A stretch of 19,408 nt of DNA from Selenomonas sp. (lineage in GTDB: Bacteria > Bacillota > Negativicutes > Selenomonadales > Selenomonadaceae): contig JABZYJ010000018.1 in NCBI GenBank assembly GCA_015265235.1, positions 1 through 19,408 on the forward strand, read 5' to 3'. Under the pieces are notes generated by a model that was not told the DNA's origin, did not search any database, and saw only the letters and a list, made by a program, of their open reading frames with translations. The position numbers and the translations under genes were made by a program. Positions 1 to 5,046 of the stretch are shown here, in pieces (positions within the stretch are counted from its first letter, which is position 1; each line of letters starts with the position of its first letter).

Positions 1-1
1 G

Positions 2-76
2 TACAATATGCTGGACTTCACGCCGCAGGAAATCACGGCGGCGATCCGTCAGATGAGCGAGGAGGTGCGGGCATGA
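2..76 (+). CDS. korA: 2-oxoacid:ferredoxin oxidoreductase alpha subunit, C-terminal fragment
   Basis: Only the last 24 codons are present, ending in TGA at 74-76, so the gene begins outside the window. The tail reads as an ordinary soluble helix rich in Glu and Arg (ending SEEVRA). I identify it by position: the stop overlaps the ATG of the beta subunit in an ATGA junction, and the order alpha-beta-gamma is standard for KorABC-type enzymes. The fragment itself carries no diagnostic motif, so the call rests on the neighbours. Confidence 0.7.
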   Translation, partial: YNMLDFTPQEITAAIRQMSEEVRA

Positions 77-921
77 GCACAGCACATACAAATACCGACA
101 TACAGCGTCCATTCGAGCAGTATTTTCGTCAGAACCGTCTCCCCCATCTCTGGTGTCCCGGTTGCGGCAACGGCACGGCAATGAAGTGCATCGCGGAGGC
201 GGTGGACGCTGCGGAGGGATTTTCGCAGGACAACACGGTCATCGTCTCCGGCATCGGCTGTTCCTCCCGCGGCTCGGGCTATATGGACTTTGACACTGTA
301 CACACGGCGCACGGGCGCGCGATTCCATTTGCAACGGGGATCAAGCTCGCACGCCCCGAGCTGAATGTCATCGTCATTACAGGAGACGGCGACTGCACCG
401 CCATCGGCGGCAATCACTTCCTGCACGGCTGTCGGCGCAACGTCGATCTCACCGTCGTACTTTTCAACAACAACATCTACGGCATGACGGGCGGGCAGTC
501 CTCACCCACGACCCCGCCGGGCAAGATGACGACGACCGCCCCCTACGGGACGATCGACCGTCCGCTCGACGCGTGTCGTATCGCCGAGGCGGCAGGTGCG
601 ACCTATGTCGCACGCTCGACGGCCTTTCACGTCAAGCATCTCACGCAGATGATCGCGGGCGGGCTCGCAAATCATGGCTTTTCCCTCATCGAGGCGATGG
701 TGCAGTGTCCGACCGCCTACGGGCGCAAGAACCGCATGGGCTCCCCCGCCGCGATGCTCTCGTGGATGAAGGACGCCGCTGTCATGAAGACGGCATGGGA
801 CAAGCTCCCGCCCGAAAAGCGTACGGCGGAGCAGTTCCCCATCGGGCTTCTCTGCGCGTGCGCAGGTGAGGAGTACGTCACGGCAAACGCTGCGATTCAG
901 CAGCGCGCAGGAGGGCTCTGA
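73..921 (+). CDS. korB: 2-oxoacid:ferredoxin oxidoreductase beta subunit (TPP-binding), KorB-like
   Basis: This 282-residue protein is the thiamine-diphosphate-binding subunit of a 2-oxoacid:ferredoxin oxidoreductase, which oxidatively decarboxylates a 2-oxoacid (probably 2-oxoglutarate) to the acyl-CoA while reducing ferredoxin, or runs in reverse. Visible marks are the CPGCG pair (C28, C31), part of the iron-sulfur site in this family, and the GDGD motif at 104-107 followed by the Asn-rich stretch LFNNNIYGMTGGQ, together the TPP/Mg site. The start ATG overlaps the upstream stop (ATGA), implying translational coupling, and the gamma-subunit gene follows after one base. Length is normal for KorB. 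The choice of 2-oxoglutarate over other 2-oxoacids rests on family resemblance and the separate alpha/beta/gamma layout; pyruvate or branched-chain 2-oxoacids cannot be excluded from sequence alone. Confidence 0.9.
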   Translation: MSTAHTNTDIQRPFEQYFRQNRLPHLWCPGCGNGTAMKCIAEAVDAAEGFSQDNTVIVSGIGCSSRGSGYMDFDTVHTAHGRAIPFATGIKLARPELNVIVITGDGDCTAIGGNHFLHGCRRNVDLTVVLFNNNIYGMTGGQSSPTTPPGKMTTTAPYGTIDRPLDACRIAEAAGATYVARSTAFHVKHLTQMIAGGLANHGFSLIEAMVQCPTAYGRKNRMGSPAAMLSWMKDAAVMKTAWDKLPPEKRTAEQFPIGLLCACAGEEYVTANAAIQQRAGGL

Positions 922-922
922 T

Positions 923-1453
923 ATGCAGAAGGAACTTCGACTCTCAGGCTCGGGCGGACAGGGCGTTATCACCGCCGCCATCATCTTTGCCGAGGCAGCA
1001 GCTGCGTGCGGCAAAAACGTTGCACAATCACAGTCCTATGGTCCTGAGGCGCGCGGCGGCGCGTCCCGCTCCGAGGTCATCATCAGCGACGACGTGATCT
1101 ATCATCCGCATGTCGAGCATCCTGACATCGTCCTCGCCATGACACAGGCGGCGGCGGATAAGTACGCCGGCGATCTTGATCCCGCGCACGGCATCCTCAT
1201 CGTGGACAGCGAGCTCGTGCCGAACGTCCCTGCGGCGGCACATATCGTCTCCGTCCCCATCACGACGCTCGCCATCGAAAAAATCGGCAAGTCTCTCTTT
1301 GCTAACATCGTCGCCCTCGGCGGCATCACATACGTCTCGGGGATCGTCCCCTTGGACGCCGTAAAAACAGCCGTCGCGCACCGCGTTCCGCCGCATACCG
1401 TCGACGCGAATATGCAGGCGCTCATGGTCGGCTACGAGGCAGCGAAGGAATAA
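923..1453 (+). CDS. korC: 2-oxoacid:ferredoxin oxidoreductase gamma subunit, KorC-like
   Basis: This 176-residue subunit belongs to the pyruvate/ketoisovalerate oxidoreductase catalytic (gamma) domain family and completes the KorABC enzyme. The N-terminus carries the family signature GSGGQGVITAA, and the segment SYGPEARGGASRSEVIIS is the second conserved block. I place the start at ATG 923 because GGAGGG lies nine bases upstream, inside the end of korB; a longer reading from 866 would run back through korB in another frame and has no ribosome site. It is the last gene of the operon: a hairpin with a T-rich 3' arm follows ten bases after the stop. Confidence 0.9.
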   Translation: MQKELRLSGSGGQGVITAAIIFAEAAAACGKNVAQSQSYGPEARGGASRSEVIISDDVIYHPHVEHPDIVLAMTQAAADKYAGDLDPAHGILIVDSELVPNVPAAAHIVSVPITTLAIEKIGKSLFANIVALGGITYVSGIVPLDAVKTAVAHRVPPHTVDANMQALMVGYEAAKE

Positions 1454-1462
1454 CGACAAACA

Positions 1463-1497
1463 AAAACACCGATCCACTACCCATGGGGCGGTGTTTT
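1463..1497 (+). terminator. Terminator of the korABC operon
   Basis: An inverted repeat AAAACACCG (1463-1471) / CGGTGTTTT (1489-1497) with a 17-base loop sits just after the korC stop. The 3' arm ends in TTTT, and the mirrored AAAA makes it potentially bidirectional. Confidence 0.65.
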
Positions 1498-1511
1498 GTA
1501 TGAAACGGATG

Positions 1512-1540
1512 TTCACAAACATGAAATTTCATGTTATGAT
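1512..1540 (+). promoter_or_regulatory. Promoter of the small toxin gene, spacer made of a perfect palindrome
   Basis: A sigma-70-like promoter reads TTCACA (1512-1517), 17-base spacer, TATGAT (1535-1540). An 18-base perfect palindrome, AACATGAAATTTCATGTT (1518-1535), fills the spacer and touches the -10 box. That is where a dimeric repressor would block transcription. No start site is known; about 1547 is expected, giving a leader of nearly 60 bases before the toxin ATG. Confidence 0.55.
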
Positions 1541-1603
1541 ACACATAGGTGTTGTCAATAACGGTAGGCGGTCGATTCACGCTCCCGTAAGGGGGTGATG
1601 CTT

Positions 1604-1672
1604 ATGGGACCATACGAATTTCTTTCGCTGGTCTTTCTCGTTACAATTTGCATTGTAACAATCAAAGCATAA
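1604..1672 (+). CDS. Putative type I toxin / holin-like small hydrophobic peptide
   Basis: This 22-residue peptide starts MGPYEFLSLVFLV and ends ITIKA-like (VTIKA): a short polar head with the YExLSL signature, one hydrophobic segment, and a basic end. That architecture is typical of the holin-like/TxpA-BsrG class of membrane type I toxins, although this one is shorter than most. The ribosome site AAGGGGGTGAT (1589-1599) differs at one base from the ideal AAGGAGGTGAT and is five bases from ATG 1604, which decides the start over the in-frame ATG at 1598 lying inside the ribosome site. An antisense RNA with a consensus promoter faces its 3' end, as in txpA/RatA and bsrG/SR4. The family assignment comes from pattern recognition, and toxicity is inferred. 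Confidence 0.6.
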   Translation: MGPYEFLSLVFLVTICIVTIKA

Positions 1673-1760
1673 GAAAAGCCGCCCTCAGTTCCCAAGCTTA
1701 GGCGGCTAATCTTATTAGACGTATAGGGGGCTGACCGTTTACCGGCAGCACCTTTTTCTA
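1670..1760 (-). ncRNA. Antisense RNA, likely antitoxin of the 1604-1672 toxin
   Basis: The expected transcript starts near 1760 on the minus strand and ends after the hairpin AGCCGCC/GGCGGCT (1701-1707 with 1677-1683), whose minus-strand 3' side runs into TTTTCTT. It is about 90 nt long and overlaps the toxin mRNA in its 3' untranslated part and the last codon. A 5' hairpin is visible on the minus strand (GCTGCCG / CGGTCAGC around GTAAA). This layout matches RatA- or SR4-type antitoxin RNAs, which pair with the 3' end of a toxin message. Boundaries are predicted from promoter and terminator only. Confidence 0.55.
1677..1707. terminator. Shared bidirectional terminator between toxin gene and antisense RNA
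   Basis: The stem AGCCGCC (1677-1683) / GGCGGCT (1701-1707) is followed by TTTTCTT on the minus strand, a good intrinsic terminator for the antisense RNA. On the plus strand only AATCTTATT follows, so it is weaker for the toxin mRNA, which may read through. Confidence 0.65.
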
Positions 1761-1765
1761 TGCTC

Positions 1766-1794
1766 ATTATACGACGTGTGAACCGTTCCGTCAA
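1766..1794 (-). promoter_or_regulatory. Consensus promoter of antisense RNA, copy 1
   Basis: On the minus strand TTGACG (1794-1789), a 17-base spacer and TATAAT (1771-1766) form a near-perfect sigma-70 promoter. The same promoter recurs in copy 2, at 3146-3174, with a different spacer sequence but the same length, indicating selection for its strength. Confidence 0.75.
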
Positions 1795-1823
1795 GCCTGA
1801 TGGGTGTGAGGGCTCACTATAGC

Positions 1824-2783
1824 TTACTTCACGCCTGCACCGTCGAGTGCGGCACGGACGCTCTTCTGCGCGTTCTGGAGCTTTGCCATCTCATCATCCG
1901 TGAGGTGCACCTCGAACGAACGCACAATACCGTCCTGACTGATCATGCGCGGGATGGAGAGCGCCACGTCCTTGATGCCATACTCGCCCTTCATGACGGC
2001 AGCACAGGGCAGGATCGTGTGCTCGTTGAAGAGGATTGCCTTGATGAAGCGGCAGGCGACCATGGCGATACCGGTATTGGTAAAGCCCTTGAGATTGATG
2101 ACATCGTATGCCGCCTGTATGATCCCCTGCTCGATATCGTGGCGGTCCAGCTTCTCCTTAAAGTGGAAATACTCGTCGAGGTGATCGATGCCGAGACCGG
2201 CGCAGTTGACCGTCGACCATGCGACAAAGGCATCGTTGCCGTGCTCGCCGAGCACATAGCCGTGGATGTTCTTCGGATCCATATCGTAGTGCTCCGCGAG
2301 GAGGTAGCGGAAACGGTAGGTCTCGAGCATCGTGCCCGTGCCGAGGATCTTCTCGCGCGGATAGTCAAACTCGGTCGATACGACGTAGGTCGCAACATCG
2401 AGCGGGTTCGTGATCATGATGATCATGGCTTCCTTCGTGTATTTCACGATCTCAGAGAAGATGGAGCGCATGATCTTCGTGTTCGTGCTCGCGAGCTTCA
2501 GTCGGTCGGGCGTCTCCCCGGGCAGGATCGAGGGCCCCGCCGTGATGACGATAAACGCCGCATCGCGGCAGTCCTCATACGTGCCCGTATGGATCTTGAT
2601 GTTCGTGCAGTACGGTGAAGACATCGCATGGCTCGTGTCGAGTGCCTCGCCGCGCGCGCGGTTCATGTCGAGATCGATGAGAGCAATCTCCGAGGCTAGC
2701 TGAAAGTCTGCGATTTTGTTGAGTACGGCAGAGCCGACATTGCTCGTACCGATGATGACGACTTTTCCCCGATTGATGGACAT
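1824..2783 (-). CDS. ldh: L-lactate/malate-family 2-hydroxyacid dehydrogenase, probably L-lactate dehydrogenase
   Basis: This 319-residue protein is an NAD-dependent LDH/MDH-superfamily enzyme that would interconvert pyruvate and L-lactate or a similar 2-oxo/2-hydroxyacid pair. The N-terminal Rossmann glycine motif is GTSNVG (12-17), the acidic residue that selects NAD lies in LIDLD (35-39), the catalytic His is H181 in GEHGN, and the carboxylate-binding Arg is R157 in LETYRFR. Two points are odd. The position normally Asp in the catalytic dyad (LDTARF in ordinary LDH) is Glu154, and the substrate loop reads PSILPGETPDR, without the usual Gln of LDH or Arg of MDH. Substrate is therefore uncertain. 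AGGAGGT lies seven bases upstream of the ATG. The gene sits alone between two direct copies of a toxin-antitoxin-like element. Confidence 0.8.
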   Translation of the reverse strand: MSINRGKVVIIGTSNVGSAVLNKIADFQLASEIALIDLDMNRARGEALDTSHAMSSPYCTNIKIHTGTYEDCRDAAFIVITAGPSILPGETPDRLKLASTNTKIMRSIFSEIVKYTKEAMIIMITNPLDVATYVVSTEFDYPREKILGTGTMLETYRFRYLLAEHYDMDPKNIHGYVLGEHGNDAFVAWSTVNCAGLGIDHLDEYFHFKEKLDRHDIEQGIIQAAYDVINLKGFTNTGIAMVACRFIKAILFNEHTILPCAAVMKGEYGIKDVALSIPRMISQDGIVRSFEVHLTDDEMAKLQNAQKSVRAALDGAGVK

Positions 2784-2810
2784 AATAATGACCTCCTAGA
2801 AATGCAAAAA

Positions 2811-2837
2811 TCCAAGACGCAGCGATATGCGCTTGGA
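2811..2837 (-). promoter_or_regulatory. Hairpin with T-tract in the leader of the dehydrogenase gene
   Basis: On the minus strand TCCAAG-CGC, an 8-base loop, and GCG-T-CTTGGA form a nine-pair stem with one bulge, followed at once by ATTTTTG, about 25 bases before the ribosome site of ldh. It looks like an intrinsic terminator placed upstream of a gene, which would make it an attenuator candidate. No upstream gene needs a terminator here. Confidence 0.35.
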
Positions 2838-2914
2838 CGCTATGGATGCACGAAAAACTGTGTGGAAGCCAGCCATTTCATGATTGATTGCACTTCTTTT
2901 CAGCAGAGTGGTTC

Positions 2915-2930
2915 CGCAGGATCTCCTGCG
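2915..2930. promoter_or_regulatory. Inverted repeat upstream of the dehydrogenase gene, possible operator
   Basis: CGCAGGA (2915-2921) and TCCTGCG (2924-2930) form a 7-base inverted repeat with a 2-base centre, in the upstream region of ldh. It fits a dimeric regulator site or a small hairpin. I do not see a convincing ldh promoter next to it, so its role is open. Confidence 0.25.
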
Positions 2931-2953
2931 CCATCATAGTAGCACTAGTGGGA

Positions 2954-3049
2954 ATGAATGTCAACAGATTTTCGGATAGAATACGAAAATACGAATTTCT
3001 TTCGCTGGTCTTTCTCGTTACAATTTGTATTGTAGCAATCAAAGCATAA
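2954..3049 (+). pseudogene. Decayed copy of the small hydrophobic toxin gene
   Basis: From TAC 2990 to TAA 3047-3049 the reading frame repeats the toxin of copy 1 from its Tyr onward with one amino-acid change (Thr to Ala near the end). The two codons after the start, the ATG at the same place and the strong ribosome site of copy 1 are missing: the bases before TAC read ATA CGA AAA. An in-frame ATG at 2954 would give a 31-residue version with a charged head (MNVNRFSDRIRK), but only GTGGGA directly abuts it, so translation would be poor. I read this as a disabled toxin, with a weakly expressed longer variant as the alternative. Confidence 0.55.
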
Positions 3050-3140
3050 GAAAAGCCGCCCTCAGTGACCAAACCTAGGCGGCTAATCTTAGTTCGTTTC
3101 TAGTGGAGGGGCTGACCGTTTACCGGCAGCACCTTTTCTA
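3047..3140 (-). ncRNA. Second antisense RNA (orphan antitoxin copy)
   Basis: The predicted minus-strand RNA starts near 3140 and ends after the stem AGCCGCC (3054-3060) / GGCGGCT (3078-3084) with TTTTCTT following on that strand. Its first 40 bases, including the 5' hairpin, are almost identical to copy 1, as is its 3' terminator arm; the middle differs. Because the facing toxin frame has lost its start signals, it may act in trans on the toxin mRNA of copy 1. Ends are predicted from promoter and terminator. Confidence 0.5.
3054..3084. terminator. Terminator of the second antisense RNA
   Basis: The stem AGCCGCC/GGCGGCT is the same as in copy 1, with a changed loop and TTTTCTT on the minus-strand 3' side. 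It may also end transcripts arriving from the MTAP-like gene upstream on that strand. Confidence 0.6.
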
Positions 3141-3145
3141 TGCTC

Positions 3146-3174
3146 ATTATACGATGTTCGACGTTTTTCGTCAA
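3146..3174 (-). promoter_or_regulatory. Consensus promoter of antisense RNA, copy 2
   Basis: TTGACG (3174-3169), 17-base spacer, TATAAT (3151-3146) on the minus strand. The -35 box overlaps the TGA stop codon of the nucleoside phosphorylase gene, so the element begins exactly where that gene ends. Confidence 0.7.
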
Positions 3175-4019
3175 CCCTTTGCCGACGCTGCGTTGTAGAC
3201 GTCCTTGAGCAGGGTCTCCTTGCGCAGGCTGCGGCACGGGCACGACGTTTCCTCGGCGGAGACGCTGCGGATCGTCGCGAGGAGGATGTCGCCGATCATC
3301 GGTGCATCGTCGTAGAAGATCTGCTCGAGGGTGTCGTGCGACCACGGGCGGATGCCCTCGCCGTAGTTCACGACGAAGTACAGCCCCGCATAGCATGCAC
3401 CGATCTCGCGTGCGAGGTAGACCTCAGGCGCAAGGCTCTGTCCCACGATGTCCGCATGGCCCTGCATCATGGCGATCTCAGCAGGGCTCTCGAAATGCCG
3501 CCCGTCCGTGACGGCATAGATGCCGCGGTCAAAGACGCGCCCCGTATAGCGTTTCTTTGTTTCTTCAATCAATGTCCGGCGCAGTTCCGCGCAGAGCGCG
3601 TCGCGCATGACGAGCAGATAGCGTCCGTCAAGCATGACATCCTTGCGCACGGAGAGGTCGAGATAGTCGTCGGGGATGAGGAAGTCGCGCGGGTCGAGCA
3701 GGGGGTTCACCGTGCCGACGCCGCCCTCGGAGAGGATGCGCGTGACGCCCGCCTCCCGCAGTACCCAGAACACCTGCCGCGAGGCATCCGCACGCGTCAC
3801 GCCGCTGCGCCAGCCGTGCATACGGCAGGTCAGGACGCGCCGTCCCGCAACGGAGAACAGGCGGAACGCAGGGCTCTCGCCGTAGGGCGTTGCAAAGTGC
3901 AGCCCATCCGCGAGAATCTCCACATCATCCGCCGTCGATGCGCGCGGGAAATCGCTCGAGAGTGTCCCCGAGCCGCCGATCACGGCATAGCGCGCCGCAG
4001 GAATCTGTTGCTCTGCCAT
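3171..4019 (-). CDS. Divergent MTAP-family purine nucleoside phosphorylase
   Basis: This 282-residue protein belongs to the PNP/MTAP family 2 nucleoside phosphorylases, which split a purine nucleoside with phosphate. The phosphate-loop motif VIGGSGTLSS is near residue 13, followed by RMHGWRSG and the block EGGVGTVN, where usual MTAPs read SAVGSLN; the C-terminal part keeps the general fold pattern (MIGDILLATI). The divergence suggests an altered substrate. It starts one base after the mqnC stop with GGAGG inside the end of mqnC, so it is the last gene of the fic-mqnE-mqnC operon. That context suggests work on aminofutalosine, or removal of 5'-deoxyadenosine made by the neighbouring radical SAM enzymes. 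Ordinary methylthioadenosine salvage is the third option. Family is clear; substrate is inference. Confidence 0.75.
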   Translation of the reverse strand: MAEQQIPAARYAVIGGSGTLSSDFPRASTADDVEILADGLHFATPYGESPAFRLFSVAGRRVLTCRMHGWRSGVTRADASRQVFWVLREAGVTRILSEGGVGTVNPLLDPRDFLIPDDYLDLSVRKDVMLDGRYLLVMRDALCAELRRTLIEETKKRYTGRVFDRGIYAVTDGRHFESPAEIAMMQGHADIVGQSLAPEVYLAREIGACYAGLYFVVNYGEGIRPWSHDTLEQIFYDDAPMIGDILLATIRSVSAEETSCPCRSLRKETLLKDVYNAASAKG

Positions 4020-4020
4020 A

Positions 4021-5046
4021 CTAAAACCTCCGTATCACGCGATAGCGCGTATCGCGCTGCGCCGGCTCTCTGCCCGCACCACGTATCAGATCGATCATCT
4101 TCTTGATCGACATATTGTACCGCGTCCCCGCCGCACGCACGACGTTCTCCTCCAGCATGATGCTCCCGAGATCGTCCGCGCCAAAGCCGAGCGTCAGCTG
4201 CCCGATGCGCTCCCCCTGCGTGACCCACGACCCTTGTATATGCGCCACATTGTCCATGTAGAGGCGCGTGACGGCGAGTGTCCGCATGTAGTCCCAGCTC
4301 GACGTCTTCTCCCCGCCGAGAGCGGTGTTGCCGGGCTGAAACGTCCACGTGATGAACGCGCGGAATCCCCCCGTCTCCTCCTGCAGGCGGCGGATGTGCT
4401 CCATGTGCTCCACGCGCTCCGCCATCGTCTCACCGAAGCCGATGACCATGGTTGCCGTTGACTCCATACCGATCTTATGCGCCGTCCGCATGACGCGCAG
4501 CCAGTCCTCCGTCATGATCTTCTTCGGTGCGATAAGCTTTCGCACGCGATCCACAAGGATCTCGGCGCCGCCGCCCGGGAGCGAGGCGAGCCCCGCATCC
4601 TGCAGCCGCCGCAGGGTATCCTCGACCGTGATGCCCTCCTTCTGGGCGAAGTACAGAATCTCCGTCGCCGTAAAGGAGTGAATCACGATGGAGGGGTATC
4701 GCTCGCGTATGGATCGCAGCATGTTCTCGTAGTACGAAAGCGGCAGGTCGGGGTGAATGCCGCCCTGTATCATGACCTGTGTCCCGCCTGCCGCCGCTGT
4801 CTCGCCGACCTTTGCAAGGATCTCCTCCATCGGCAGGAGATAGGCGTCGGGCGCGTCCTGCTTCGTGTAGAACGCGCAGAACCGGCACTCATTCACGCAG
4901 ATATTCGTATAGTTGATGTTGCGGTCGACGATGAACGTCACCGTATCGCCGAACCGTCGCCGCCGCTCCGCATCCGCCTCGCGCCCGAGGGCAATGGGAT
5001 CGCCGTGCGTAAGGAGGTCTGCCGCCTCCTGCTCCGAAAGTCTCAT
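4021..5046 (-). CDS. mqnC: Cyclic dehypoxanthine futalosine synthase (radical SAM), MqnC
   Basis: This 341-residue radical SAM enzyme matches MqnC, which cyclises dehypoxanthine futalosine in the futalosine route to menaquinone. The 4Fe-4S motif is CVNECRFC (C50, C54, C57) inside NYTNICVNECRFCAFY, a stretch typical of MqnC as distinct from MqnE. Further marks are IQGGIHPDLPLSYYE, the LPGGGAEIL motif and the C-terminal TLGFGADDLGS. It overlaps the upstream mqnE by ATGA with GGGGAGG just before, so the two are translationally coupled, and the MTAP-like gene follows after one base. Length is normal for the family. Menaquinone would serve anaerobic electron transport such as fumarate reduction. 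Confidence 0.92.
   Translation of the reverse strand: MRLSEQEAADLLTHGDPIALGREADAERRRRFGDTVTFIVDRNINYTNICVNECRFCAFYTKQDAPDAYLLPMEEILAKVGETAAAGGTQVMIQGGIHPDLPLSYYENMLRSIRERYPSIVIHSFTATEILYFAQKEGITVEDTLRRLQDAGLASLPGGGAEILVDRVRKLIAPKKIMTEDWLRVMRTAHKIGMESTATMVIGFGETMAERVEHMEHIRRLQEETGGFRAFITWTFQPGNTALGGEKTSSWDYMRTLAVTRLYMDNVAHIQGSWVTQGERIGQLTLGFGADDLGSIMLEENVVRAAGTRYNMSIKKMIDLIRGAGREPAQRDTRYRVIRRF

Larger units (their letters stand above)
1612..3154 (+). repeat. Pair of ~165-bp direct repeats (1612-1774 and 2989-3154) flanking ldh
   Basis: The two repeat copies share a first block of about 75 bases (toxin frame through terminator left arm, two substitutions) and a second block of about 45 bases (antisense RNA 5' end and -10 box, one indel), with diverged sequence between. 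They lie about 1.38 kb apart in the same orientation, with the dehydrogenase gene between them. Recombination between them would remove ldh and leave a single element. Confidence 0.75.

Noticed and set aside
1555..1794. 79-codon minus-strand frame across the first toxin-antitoxin element
   Set aside because: It starts inside the antisense promoter and is the reverse of the toxin gene; its apparent repetition in copy 2 comes from DNA repeat identity, not protein selection.
1800..2618. 272-codon plus-strand frame opposite ldh
   Set aside because: Shadow of the dehydrogenase gene: high Arg/Asp/His content, no domain and no ribosome site, whereas ldh has complete motifs.
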